DNA of 64,000 nucleotides, taken from Dokdonella_A sp966248875 (GTDB lineage: Bacteria; Pseudomonadota; Gammaproteobacteria; Xanthomonadales; Rhodanobacteraceae). The DNA is taken from the NCBI GenBank assembly GCA_966248875.1, contig CBINBI010000011.1, positions 1 through 64,000 on the forward strand, written 5' to 3'. The translations under genes and the position numbers were made by a program. The notes below the pieces were generated by a model. The model saw nothing but the letters and a program-made list of their open reading frames with translations. It made no database searches and was not told the DNA's origin. Of the stretch, positions 8,179-17,387 are shown one piece after another (within the stretch, counting starts at the first letter, position 1; each line of letters begins with the position of its first letter).

Positions 8179-9012
8179 TCAACCGATTCGGCGGCCCAGC
8201 GTGACGCGCTCGTGGCCCGCGTGATCGCATTCGCTGGCGATGTCTGCATATTCGCCCGCTTCTAGCAGCGCACGCACGCTCGCCGCCTGATCCCAGCCGT
8301 GCTCGAGCAGCAGCCAGCCGCCCGCTTCGAGGTGCGCCGGCACCTCGGCGACGATGCGCCGGATCGCATCGAGCCCGTCCGCGCCGGACACCAGGGCCGC
8401 GATGGGCTCGTAGCGAAGATCGCCCGCGTCGAGGTGCGGATCGCCCTCAGCGACATACGGCGGATTCGAGACGATCATATCGAAGCGCGCGCCGCCGAGC
8501 GCCTTGCACCAGTCGCCCTGCGCGAAAGTCGCGTTGCGAAGCCCGAGGCGCGTGGCGTTGCCTTGCGCCACGGCAAGCGCGGCGGCGCTCACGTCCGTCG
8601 CCACGACGCTCGTGCGCGGCCTTTCGCTGGCGATCGCGAGCGCGATCGCGCCGGAGCCCGTGCCGAGATCGGCCACACTCGCTTCGCAATCGAGCGGCAT
8701 GCGCGCGAGCGCGAGCTCGACCAGCAGCTCCGTCTCGGGCCGCGGAATCAGCACATCCGGCGTCACTTCGAGATCGAGCGAGCGGAATTCGCGGCGACCG
8801 ATCAGATAGGCGATCGGCTCGCCGCGTTCGCGCGCGGCGACCTGCCGCTCGAACGCGTCGCACACTTCGGCGCTGGGCTCGTGCTCCGGCCACGCATAAA
8901 GCCATGCGCGCGAAACGCCCAGCGCGTGCGCCAGCAGCAGCTCGGCTTCGAGCCGTGCCGCGTCGCCGCCGAGTCGGCGCGTGGCGCTCGCGAGCAGGTC
9001 GCGAACGCTCAC
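8179..9012 (-). CDS. prmC: Peptide chain release factor N5-glutamine methyltransferase
   Basis: This 277-residue SAM-dependent enzyme methylates the glutamine of the GGQ motif in RF1 and RF2, needed for efficient termination. The N-terminal helical RF-binding domain (about 1-80) is followed by the Rossmann core: ADLGTGSGAIALAIA binds SAM and IVSNPPYVA is the NPPY motif that holds the target glutamine. The start is a GTG at 9012 whose GTGA overlaps the stop of the giant membrane-protein gene. This start gives the standard PrmC length, whereas the longer open frame upstream would lie inside the neighbour. In many gammaproteobacteria prmC follows prfA; here it does not. Confidence 0.94.
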   Translation of the reverse strand: MSVRDLLASATRRLGGDAARLEAELLLAHALGVSRAWLYAWPEHEPSAEVCDAFERQVAARERGEPIAYLIGRREFRSLDLEVTPDVLIPRPETELLVELALARMPLDCEASVADLGTGSGAIALAIASERPRTSVVATDVSAAALAVAQGNATRLGLRNATFAQGDWCKALGGARFDMIVSNPPYVAEGDPHLDAGDLRYEPIAALVSGADGLDAIRRIVAEVPAHLEAGGWLLLEHGWDQAASVRALLEAGEYADIASECDHAGHERVTLGRRIG

Positions 9013-12000
9013 GCGCGCGCTTCCGGGGGTGGCGGCGCTGCCGCCGGAATGTCGACCGCGGACTTGCGCGGCAGCGCGCGCCAGTAGCCGTCGCGCGTCC
9101 ACGCCGAAAACCCGTAGCGCAGCCAACCGACGACGGCATTCGCGAGCCAGAGCGCCCAGGCGAGCATCGCAAGCTTGTAGACCCAGAGCGGAACGCTGAC
9201 GGCGACCGCGCGCGGCAGCTCGTCCACGCTCCGATCGGCAAACCAGCGCAGCGCGTGCGCGGACGATCCGTAGCCTTCCACGTGCATGTCCGGCGAGCCC
9301 AGCAAACCTTGCGGAATCGCGGCGGCGAGTGCGAAGAGCGCGATCAGTGTCAGCAACGCAAGCCCGATCTGCCCAAGGTTGAACAGCACCGGCGACGCCG
9401 GCGAGGCACCGCGCGCGCGCCAGTCCAGCGCAAACAGCCAGACGACGACGAACACCAGCGCGACCCACGAGAACGTCGAGAATCCGATGCCGAGCAGGAT
9501 CCAGTGCCAGAGCTTCAACGGCGTGCGCCGCGTGCGCGCGAGCGCCCAGGCGACGAGCAGCATGACAGCGAGCTCGCTCCAGTACAGCACGGCCGGGCCT
9601 TGCGCCGGCCCGAAGGCCGCGAGCAGCCAGCGATCGGCCGGCACATCGACCCAAAGCTCGATATTCGCCGCCGGCACGCCAAGCGCGATCGCCGGCGTGC
9701 GCGTCATGAAGGCCACCGGCACTGCTTCGCGCAAACGGATCTGGAAGGTCTGGCTGCCCGGCAGCAGCGGCAGGCTCAGCTTACCGTCGCGGGGACGCAG
9801 GTTGAGCGTTTCGCCGTTGCGCGTGACGTTCATGACTTCGGCGCCGGCCGGCAAAGTGATCACGTGCTCACCGCCCTGGCTCGCGCGCATCGAGAGACTC
9901 AGCACGGCATCCGAAGCGCGCTGCCCGGCGTTCAGCACGAGGCCGGCGCGATCGATCGCGCGCGTCGATCCCTCGGCAGGCTCCGGCCGGCTGATGCGCA
10001 GCGTCAGCGTCTCGCCGGGCAGCGGATGGAAATCGAAGCGACGGTAATCGTTCCTGTCCGTGTCGGCGTCCGCGCTGACGGGCACGCCGCTGGCTTCGAC
10101 GTGCCAGATCGGGCTCGCCGTGACGTGCCACACTTCGGCGCGATCGGTCAGCGCGGGCGCGGTCAGCGTCAGCGTGTCGCCCTTGTCGAGCGTGCTGTTC
10201 CAGGAAACGCTGCTTTCGCCGTCGGCGATCGCGGCGATCACCTCGCCGCCTTCCGTGCGCACATCGGACGTCGTCACGTGCTCTCCCGCGAGCACGGGAA
10301 TCGAGACCGTGAAACCGCCCTCCTCCGGCGCGAGGCGCTGCGCGGTGCTCGACACCGACCAGTCCAGACCGAGCATGATGTCGCGCTCGACGCGTACGAA
10401 CGGCGCGAACCGCTGCGACGCCGTCGTCGATGCCGAGCTTCCGGTTTCTCGCGAGCGCGCGAGCGACAGCGTCTCGGTCAGGAGCCGGCTCTCGTTGATG
10501 CCGCTCGCCTGCCAGCCGTCGCCGTCGAATTCGACACGCATCGGCCGCAGCGGGAACCTGAGCGCGACCTTGTCGGCCGTCGCCGCGTAGGCCAGCTCCA
10601 CGCGGTGCACGCCGCGCGCCAGAGCCACGTAGATCTCGTCCTTGCTCCGCGCGAGCGCGTCCTGCCTCACGCCGTCGACGCTGACGCTGCGCAGGGTCAG
10701 CGCATCGCCACCGGCAGGTACCGGCGATGCGACGCGCGACGCCGCGTGCACTTCGAGCGCGACGCGGATCTCGTCGCCGTGCGCGACAACCGCCGCGTGC
10801 GCGAGCGTCGCGCAGGCGGGCACGCACTTCGGCGCTTCGAGCAACCGCGAGTGCAGTTCGTCGAGCAGCTTCTCCGGCGGAAACGCCTGCGCGCGTACCG
10901 GCGCCGACGCCGCGAGCAGCGAAATCGCCAGCACACCGCCCAGAGACGCCACGGCGCGCGGCGGCATGCGGAGACTTCCGCGCGCCAGGCGTACGATCAG
11001 CACGGCGAGCAGCGCGACCAAGGCCACGCGCAGCGCGCGCACCAGCCACGGCGGCGCGATCACGAGGCGCATGGTCTGGTTCGGCAGCACCGGGCCGCTC
11101 CAGCCGAGCACGTAACGCTCGCCGAGGTTCCAGTTCGGCTCGCCCGCACCGGTCTGCACGACGGTCGCTTGGTTGTAATGGCCGATGATGTCGGTGCGGC
11201 GGACGTTCGCGCCACTCACCTGCCGGGTGTCAGGCCAGGTATTCTCCTCGGCGTCACGGCCTATCGACTCCGGAAGCGGAGCCGAAGCCGGCGGCGGCGG
11301 TGCGACAACCTGCTCGAACTCTTCCAGCGGCTGCGGCATCGCGTCCCCTTCAGCGCTTTTCTGCACCGGAGCCCTGTGTCTCGGCAGGCCCATGTCGGCA
11401 TAGGCAGGCGTCGCCCCCTGGAGCTGCGGATGCAGCGCGAAGCGAAGCTGCTCCGCGACGAACGGCAGCGCGACCAGCACGAGCAGCGCGAGCGCAGCGC
11501 GGCGCACCCACACGGCCGCGGTCGAGAGCCGGCCTGCTGGCAACGCGCGCGCGATGAGACCGAACGCGAGCGCTGCGAGCAGCGTCCACAGCGGCGCGCC
11601 GGACTCCTGATAACCGAGCACGAGATAGCCAGCCGCGGCCGCCGCGCCTGCGACCCCGAACAGCCTCCACGCGAGCAGAACGACGATCGCCGCGATAAAG
11701 ACATCCAGCAGCGTCCAGGACGAGAACCAGCTTCCGCCCGCGCTGTCGGCGCCGGGCGCGCCGAGCAGCTTGTATCCGCTGGGCAGGTGCAGCGTCGCGG
11801 TCACGCGGTCGAAACTGTCCTGCCAGCCGGTGACCGGCATCGCGCCACGCGCCGCAGCGAAGCGCAGGCCGGCCGTGAGGTCGACGGCGGGCGTGCGCCA
11901 CTCGACGCCGGTGCTGCCGGGTGCCGCGCCGCGCGTGACGAGCAGGCTTTCGCCGTTGCCGTCTCGGAGTCTCGAATTCAGCGCGGTGGCGCGCTCGAGC

Positions 12001-13154
12001 GTCAGCTGCGGTGCGACGTCGAAGCGCCAGCCGCGCGACATCTCTCCGGTGATGCGATCGCGCGCGAACCAGGCGTCGCCGGAGAAATCGAGCCACATCT
12101 CGCGATGCAGGGCGAGCCGGTTCTTCTCGTCCGGTGCGAGGCCGCGCGAGCGCTCCTCGACGGAAAGCTCGGCGCCGTCACCGAGCGCGAACGCCGGCAG
12201 CGTCTGCCAGTCGTCCGGAACGTCGGCCTGGCGCGGATCGACCTGCACGGCGCTTGCGGCCGAGGTGACGCGCTGGAGCGGCGCCGCTTCGTAGCTCCAG
12301 ATCTCCTGCCGCGGCCAGGGCGCAGCGGGCACGCGCGCGACGACTTTCGCGAGCGGCACCAGCGCGCGCGCCTCGATCGTCACGGACGTGGAGTCGGGCT
12401 GCACCTGCACGCGCAGGCGGCCGTCCACGTCGAGCCGGGCCGGCCAGTCTTCGCTGTCGAGGCTGAGCGGCTCGAATCCCGCCGGCAGTACGGGGCCGAT
12501 CGTTTCCTCGCGCGGCCTGCCGGACGCGCTGACACGGATCTCGGTCGTCAGCGTCGCGGGAATGCCGTCGGAGAGCTTGCGATAGACGTGCAGCTCGAGG
12601 CTGTCGGCTTCCGGCTCGGTCGCGACACCGCGGCCGAGCGTCAATGCATCCTGCACGCGCTGGAGCGGCGCGACCGGCCTGCCGTCGACCGTGAGCGCGA
12701 TCAGCCCGACCGCAGGCGGCACGCGGAGCGTCTCCGGGCGCTCGTCCCACGGGATGCGTGCGCGGATCTCGTGAGTGCCGGCGGGAAGCCGCAGCGCGGG
12801 GCCTTCGTGATCGACGACCGGAGCGGGCTGCCCGTTCACCGTGACCTGCTGCGGCCAGTTGAACACGTCGCCCGGCAGCGGAACCCAGGACTCCACCTCG
12901 ACGCGCCAGCGCTGCGCGATCGTGACGCCGCGCGCTTCGGCGTCGAGCGCGAGCGTGCCCGGCCAGGCGCAGAGGAAATCGTCGGGCGCGCTTGCATGGC
13001 TGCCCGCTAACAGCGGACAGGCGCGGAATTCCTGGTCGCGCAGCACCCACGCGCGCCAGGGTTCGAGCGGGGCCGGCACTTCGGGCGCCGCATCGGCGGC
13101 AGCGGCGGCGAGAGAGATCAGGAGCCAGGCAAGGCGATGTGGAAATCCGCGCAT
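9009..13154 (-). CDS. Giant multi-module membrane protein of unknown function (1381 residues)
   Basis: I do not recognise a named family. A signal peptide (about 1-22, ending ADAAP) leads into a long periplasmic region rich in beta strands. A cluster of hydrophobic helices lies at about 480-590, another at about 700-725, then a segment at about 733-755 that looks like an internal signal peptide (AISLLAASAPVRAQA), a second beta-rich region at about 760-1180, and four to five helices from about 1188 to 1340. The layout suggests two related secreted-plus-membrane modules fused in one chain. It lies between the Pycsar-effector-like gene (93 bp upstream) and prmC (GTGA overlap). A GAGGG element lies about 5 nt before the ATG. 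Confidence 0.8.
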   Translation of the reverse strand: MRGFPHRLAWLLISLAAAAADAAPEVPAPLEPWRAWVLRDQEFRACPLLAGSHASAPDDFLCAWPGTLALDAEARGVTIAQRWRVEVESWVPLPGDVFNWPQQVTVNGQPAPVVDHEGPALRLPAGTHEIRARIPWDERPETLRVPPAVGLIALTVDGRPVAPLQRVQDALTLGRGVATEPEADSLELHVYRKLSDGIPATLTTEIRVSASGRPREETIGPVLPAGFEPLSLDSEDWPARLDVDGRLRVQVQPDSTSVTIEARALVPLAKVVARVPAAPWPRQEIWSYEAAPLQRVTSAASAVQVDPRQADVPDDWQTLPAFALGDGAELSVEERSRGLAPDEKNRLALHREMWLDFSGDAWFARDRITGEMSRGWRFDVAPQLTLERATALNSRLRDGNGESLLVTRGAAPGSTGVEWRTPAVDLTAGLRFAAARGAMPVTGWQDSFDRVTATLHLPSGYKLLGAPGADSAGGSWFSSWTLLDVFIAAIVVLLAWRLFGVAGAAAAAGYLVLGYQESGAPLWTLLAALAFGLIARALPAGRLSTAAVWVRRAALALLVLVALPFVAEQLRFALHPQLQGATPAYADMGLPRHRAPVQKSAEGDAMPQPLEEFEQVVAPPPPASAPLPESIGRDAEENTWPDTRQVSGANVRRTDIIGHYNQATVVQTGAGEPNWNLGERYVLGWSGPVLPNQTMRLVIAPPWLVRALRVALVALLAVLIVRLARGSLRMPPRAVASLGGVLAISLLAASAPVRAQAFPPEKLLDELHSRLLEAPKCVPACATLAHAAVVAHGDEIRVALEVHAASRVASPVPAGGDALTLRSVSVDGVRQDALARSKDEIYVALARGVHRVELAYAATADKVALRFPLRPMRVEFDGDGWQASGINESRLLTETLSLARSRETGSSASTTASQRFAPFVRVERDIMLGLDWSVSSTAQRLAPEEGGFTVSIPVLAGEHVTTSDVRTEGGEVIAAIADGESSVSWNSTLDKGDTLTLTAPALTDRAEVWHVTASPIWHVEASGVPVSADADTDRNDYRRFDFHPLPGETLTLRISRPEPAEGSTRAIDRAGLVLNAGQRASDAVLSLSMRASQGGEHVITLPAGAEVMNVTRNGETLNLRPRDGKLSLPLLPGSQTFQIRLREAVPVAFMTRTPAIALGVPAANIELWVDVPADRWLLAAFGPAQGPAVLYWSELAVMLLVAWALARTRRTPLKLWHWILLGIGFSTFSWVALVFVVVWLFALDWRARGASPASPVLFNLGQIGLALLTLIALFALAAAIPQGLLGSPDMHVEGYGSSAHALRWFADRSVDELPRAVAVSVPLWVYKLAMLAWALWLANAVVGWLRYGFSAWTRDGYWRALPRKSAVDIPAAAPPPPEARA

Positions 13155-13247
13155 GGGATGCCCTCATGAAGACGAGACGTCTCAGGTGATACGTAAACGC
13201 GCCGGCGAGTGCGCCATCGCTGCAACGGCGACATGCGCGCGGCGGGG

Positions 13248-13799
13248 TTACGCCACGAACACGGTCCACGCCTGCTCGATGCAGGCGAGCACGAATCCAG
13301 CGAGGAAAAACAGATAGCTGTAGCGAAGATAGCGATACTTGCGGTGCGCGAGGTACCAGCCCATCGAATAGAGATCGTTCGCCATCGTCTCGTAGACCGA
13401 GCCGTCGGGCTTCATCGCCGCCGCGACCTCGCGCAGGAAGCGCTCGCGCGGCAGCTCGGCGAAGTGGCCGAAGAAGAGCAGGTTGAAATCCGACGGCAGC
13501 GTGCCCGCGCCGACGCGGAGCGAGCGGTGCTTGGGCAGCACGGCGAGGATCGCGAAGAACAGCGAGAGCAGCGTGAAGGCGGCCAGCGTCTGCACGGCGG
13601 GCCGGAGCGAAGGATCGGCGATGCGGCCGAGCGTCAGCGTCAGCACGATCGACGAGACCGTGATGATGATGTTGGCCTTGGTGTCCGCCATGCTCGACAG
13701 CGCGACGTGGTGCTGCTGCGCCGTGCGCAGCATCGCGTCGCCTGTGTTGCGCTCGGGAATGCGCGAGAACGCGTCCGCTACCGAAGAAACCTCGTCCAT
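13248..13799 (-). CDS. Pycsar-effector-like transmembrane protein (PycTM/DUF5706 type)
   Basis: A 183-residue protein. The segment SMADTKANIIITVSSIV (about 36-52) matches the 'A-x-K-KANI' start of the first helix in Pycsar effector membrane proteins, which in phage defence are opened by cyclic CMP or UMP and disrupt the inner membrane. Helices are predicted at about 43-60, 71-88 and 161-181, with a soluble loop between the second and third. No pyrimidine cyclase (PycC) gene is adjacent or elsewhere in the window, so a defence role is not shown. It is the first gene of a leftward run with the giant membrane protein and prmC. Confidence 0.75.
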   Translation of the reverse strand: MDEVSSVADAFSRIPERNTGDAMLRTAQQHHVALSSMADTKANIIITVSSIVLTLTLGRIADPSLRPAVQTLAAFTLLSLFFAILAVLPKHRSLRVGAGTLPSDFNLLFFGHFAELPRERFLREVAAAMKPDGSVYETMANDLYSMGWYLAHRKYRYLRYSYLFFLAGFVLACIEQAWTVFVA

Positions 13800-13920
13800 C
13801 GCCTTGCCCCTGCTGCCCGCGTGCGCACCACATGGTAGCCGACGGTCGGGGCTCGTGGGCCGGCTTCGGAGGCCGCTCGTGGCGAGGGCTCGGCTCCGCG
13901 TCGTTGCGAGCGAATTTTGC

Positions 13921-16647
13921 TCAGGGACCGCCCGACGGCGATGCGCCCGGCTGGCGCTGCTCGATCCACGCCGCGAGCGCGCGGCGGCCGATGTGCTCGC
14001 GCAACGAGGCGCACTGACGGATGCCTTCGAGCGTCTGGCCCAGCCCGCGCTCCCCGCCGACGAGATCGTTGATGCGCGGCGCGAAGAACGACGAGAGCTC
14101 GTCGGCCTCGGCCGCGCTGCAGCGGCCGTCGGCGAAAGTCTTCGGCATCTGCCCCAGACGGAACGCGGGCTGGCGTGCGCGATAGGCCTCGTAGTGCGCC
14201 TGCAGCCAATGCCAGGCGGCCTTGCGGTTTTCGGGCTCGTCCATCACGGTTTCATAGAGGCTGGACATTTCGCCGATCTGCACAGCGGGGTCGAGCCCGT
14301 AGTCCAGCGCTTTCGCCGTCAGCGCGGGCTCTCGCGTCGCGCCGAGTGCCGCCAGCAGCGCGTAACGCTGCGCCGTGTCGCGGTTGACCGTGAATGCCTT
14401 CTGCACCGCGGCGAACGCCGGCGCGCCGCCGTCCTGCACGGCGACCTTGAGCGCCGTGCGCAGCAGGTCCGGATCGGCACGAGAAAGATCGGCCTCGCCG
14501 CTGCCGTCGAGCCCGAGCGCGGCGCGGCCCTGGCGGGCGAGTTCGGCGCGCGCATGCGGATCGCGCACCACCAGGGCGAGGAAGTCGGCGAGGCGCGCGC
14601 GCAGCGCAATCGTCGTGCTCGCGTCGCCCACCGTGCGCCGGTAACCGAGCTTGGCGACACGCGGGCCGTATAGCGAGACGGCGTACGCATCGAGCACGCT
14701 GCGTGCGCGCTCGTCCGCGAGGTGCTCGCGGATCCACTCGAACGGCGCGAACAGCGCGGTCGCAACCTGCGGAACATCGGATCCGGCGAGCGCCGGCATC
14801 GCGTCGAGCACGGTCGCCGGAGTCGCATCGCCGCGCAGGAACGCGCTGTTCAAGGCGTCGGCATAGACGATCTGTTCCGGCGCGGAGAGGCGCGGGACGG
14901 CGCCTGCCAGCTTGGAGAGGTCCGCCGCTGCCATGTCGAAGCGGTAGTAGCCGCGCGCCTGCGAGTTCGGCAGGTACCAGTCCGGACAGCCGCCGTCGAC
15001 CGTGAACGTCTGCACCGGCTCGTCGAGCAGGAAGCATTGCGTGTCCGGTGCCTCGCCGTGGCCGAGACGCGCGCACACGGGAGCGCCCCAGCGCGGCTCG
15101 CCCTCGCCGAGCACACCCCAGGGCAGATAACGCGACTGGCGCAGCGTCAGCGAAGCCTTGCCCTGCTCGCAGGCGAGCTCGGTACGCACGAGCGGAATGC
15201 CGGGCTGATCGAGGAAGCTCCGCATCGACTTCGCGAAGACCTCGCCCTTGCCGCTGGCCCTGGCGAGCGAGGCGATCAGGTCGTCCGAGCTGCCGCTGCC
15301 GAAGGCGTGGCTCGCGAGATACGCGCGCATGCCCTTGCGGAACGTCGCCTCGCCCACCCAGGTCTCGAACATCGCGAGCACGCTCGCGCCTTTCTGGTAC
15401 GTAATGCTGTCGAACGCGGTCTCGATGTCGCCGTGGCTCGCGATCGGCTGGCGCACCTTGCGCGCGGTCAGCAGGCTGTCGTTCTTCATTGCGCCGAGCC
15501 GCGCCTCGAGCGATTCGAGGTCAGCGAAATACTCGGGCTTGAGCGCGGCGGTGAGCTTGCGCTGCGCCCAGGTCGCGTAGGCCTCGTTGAGCCAGATGTC
15601 GTCCCACCACGGCACGGTGACGAGATCGCCGTACCACTGGTGCGCGATCTCGTGCGCGTTGACGTTGAACACCATGCGGTAGCGCTCGGCCGACGAGTGC
15701 TCGTCGAGCAGCAGCAGCGCGTCGCGATAGACGATGAGGCCCGCGTTCTCCATGGCGCCGGCAGAGAAGTCCGGCGCGCCGAGGAGGTCGAGCTTGTCGA
15801 ACGGATACGGCTGCGCGGTGTAGTCCTCGAAGAACTTCACCACGGCCGGCGTCTCGCGGAGGATCCACGCGAGCTGTGCGCCCTTGCCGCGCGGAGCGAG
15901 CCCGCGCAGCGGGACCGGGTGCGTGCGCACGGCATTCGGCGGAATCGGCGGCGCATCGACGACGTCCCACGGCCCGACCGCGAACGCGACGAGATACGTC
16001 GGCAGCGGCTTCGTCGTCGCGAAATGGAGCGTCTCCCAGGCACCGTCAGCCGATTGCGTGCGGCTGGCTTCACGCGTGTTGGCGACCGCGACCTGGCCGG
16101 CGGGCACAGTCAGCGCGATGTCGAACGGCGTCTTGAAGCGGGGCTCGTCGAAGCCGGGGAACGCTCGGCGCGCGCTGATCGGCTCCATTTGCGTGACCGC
16201 ATACGCATCGTCGCCGACCTTGACCTTGTAGAGCCCTTCGAGCTGGCCGTTGAAGGGGGCGGTGTACGCGAATGCGAGCTCGATGTCCTGCGCCTTCAGT
16301 GTGCGGCCGAAGCGCACTTCGAGCACGCCGACGTCAGCGTGGTCGATCGTCTCGGGCTCTAACGTCGCGCCGTTCGCGGCAGCGACGCTCGCCTTCGTGA
16401 TGTCGAGCTGCTGGGCGTGCAGCCAGAGGCGGTCCGCCGGCCTTGCGAGCTTGACGCGGATGCGCGTCTCGCCGCTGAAGCGGTCCTTGCGCGGATCGAC
16501 GGTGAAATGGAGTGCGTAATGCTGCGGAACCGCATCGGCCGGCAGCTTGCCCGCAGGCACGCCGCCGCCGGCGGCCGCAGCGGAGGCGTCCGCCGCGAGC
16601 CAGAAAAACGCAACGAGAACCGCCTGCCGGAAAAAGCGCATTGTCAT
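13921..16647 (-). CDS. M1-family zinc aminopeptidase, secreted
   Basis: A 908-residue enzyme that removes N-terminal residues from peptides. A signal peptide (MRFFRQAVLVAFFWLAADASA) indicates export. SAGAMENAGLIVY (near residue 295) is the GAMEN exopeptidase motif. HEIAHQWYGD followed by WLNEAYA (about 330-355) is the HExxH-x18-E zinc site. The C-terminal ERAP1-like helical domain makes up the rest. The start at 16647 (MTM) puts the signal peptide at the N-terminus; an ATG two codons later is equally possible, and the longer frame would bury the signal. It is flanked by 120-130 bp gene-free gaps. Confidence 0.95.
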   Translation of the reverse strand: MTMRFFRQAVLVAFFWLAADASAAAAGGGVPAGKLPADAVPQHYALHFTVDPRKDRFSGETRIRVKLARPADRLWLHAQQLDITKASVAAANGATLEPETIDHADVGVLEVRFGRTLKAQDIELAFAYTAPFNGQLEGLYKVKVGDDAYAVTQMEPISARRAFPGFDEPRFKTPFDIALTVPAGQVAVANTREASRTQSADGAWETLHFATTKPLPTYLVAFAVGPWDVVDAPPIPPNAVRTHPVPLRGLAPRGKGAQLAWILRETPAVVKFFEDYTAQPYPFDKLDLLGAPDFSAGAMENAGLIVYRDALLLLDEHSSAERYRMVFNVNAHEIAHQWYGDLVTVPWWDDIWLNEAYATWAQRKLTAALKPEYFADLESLEARLGAMKNDSLLTARKVRQPIASHGDIETAFDSITYQKGASVLAMFETWVGEATFRKGMRAYLASHAFGSGSSDDLIASLARASGKGEVFAKSMRSFLDQPGIPLVRTELACEQGKASLTLRQSRYLPWGVLGEGEPRWGAPVCARLGHGEAPDTQCFLLDEPVQTFTVDGGCPDWYLPNSQARGYYRFDMAAADLSKLAGAVPRLSAPEQIVYADALNSAFLRGDATPATVLDAMPALAGSDVPQVATALFAPFEWIREHLADERARSVLDAYAVSLYGPRVAKLGYRRTVGDASTTIALRARLADFLALVVRDPHARAELARQGRAALGLDGSGEADLSRADPDLLRTALKVAVQDGGAPAFAAVQKAFTVNRDTAQRYALLAALGATREPALTAKALDYGLDPAVQIGEMSSLYETVMDEPENRKAAWHWLQAHYEAYRARQPAFRLGQMPKTFADGRCSAAEADELSSFFAPRINDLVGGERGLGQTLEGIRQCASLREHIGRRALAAWIEQRQPGASPSGGP

Positions 16648-16781
16648 GTCTTCGAAGGGGATTCCGGCAGGACACCACAGCGCGGCGCGGCGCGGCATGG
16701 CCGATAAGTCATGCGGCAGTGCGCCGGCCTCAGCCGAGGGCGGTAGCGGCCGGCGTCACGTTGCTGCGTGTCGCGAGCCTA

Positions 16782-17342
16782 TCAGGCCGCTTCGGCGACG
16801 GACGGAGCCGCCGCCTCGGCCTGCTCGATCGTCACTGCGACGCCGTGAATGACGGCCGCGATGCGGACGGCGCTCTGTATCGCCTGCGCGGACACCTCGT
16901 GCTTGCGCAGCGTCTTTTCGTGCGATGCGAGGCACTTGCCGCAGCCATTGATCGCCGACACTGCGAGCGAGGCCAGCTCGAAATCGATTTTCGAGCAGCC
17001 CGGATTGGCCATGACGTTCATGCGCAGGCCGGCGCGCATCGTCTGGTATTCCGATTCCTCGACGAGATGCGTGAAGCGATAGTAGATGTTGTTCATCGCC
17101 ATGATCGCCGCTGCCGCGCGCGCGCCGTCCAGCTCGGCGGGCGTGAGCACCGCGCCGGCCTGGACCGCCACGGCTTGCGTCAACGGCTGATGCCGCGCCG
17201 CGATCGCGCTCGCCAGCGCGACGATGGCGATCTGTTTCGGCGAAAGTCCCGGTGCGCCGCTTTCGCTCAGCACCGAGTCGAGATTGAGGCGCAGATCCTT
17301 CGCGTAATCGGGAATGCGCGCCTTGATGGCTTCGAGATTCAT
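16782..17342 (-). CDS. ahpD: AhpD alkylhydroperoxidase
   Basis: A 186-residue carboxymuconolactone-decarboxylase-fold protein. The redox site NGCGKCLASHE gives Cys134, Cys137 and His141, with Glu122 upstream. This spacing (E-x11-C-x2-C-x3-H) is that of Mycobacterium tuberculosis AhpD, which reduces AhpC using lipoamide-dependent electrons. Co-occurrence with a mycobacterial-type ahpC supports the same partnership. Start at 17342: CAGGAG lies 7 nt upstream, while the longer frame lacks one. The ribosome binding site follows directly on an intrinsic terminator, so expression probably depends on readthrough. Alanine/glutamate-rich tail after residue 170 is unremarkable. Confidence 0.94.
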   Translation of the reverse strand: MNLEAIKARIPDYAKDLRLNLDSVLSESGAPGLSPKQIAIVALASAIAARHQPLTQAVAVQAGAVLTPAELDGARAAAAIMAMNNIYYRFTHLVEESEYQTMRAGLRMNVMANPGCSKIDFELASLAVSAINGCGKCLASHEKTLRKHEVSAQAIQSAVRIAAVIHGVAVTIEQAEAAAPSVAEAA

Positions 17343-17355
17343 ACGGCAACTCCTG

Positions 17356-17387
17356 AAAAAAAGGCCCGGCCAGCGAAGACCGGGCCT
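17356..17387 (-). terminator. Intrinsic terminator or attenuator directly in front of ahpD
   Basis: On the minus strand a perfect 8-bp stem AGGCCCGG/CCGGGCCT with a 10-nt loop is followed by seven T residues (17362-17356). The next bases are CAGGAG, the ahpD ribosome binding site. The hairpin is therefore inside any transcript that can express ahpD, because too little room remains for a promoter downstream of it. Confidence 0.88.

Noticed and set aside
8904..13010. A 1368-codon plus-strand frame opposite the giant membrane protein
   Set aside because: Arginine-rich antisense frame without any recognisable motif or ribosome binding site.
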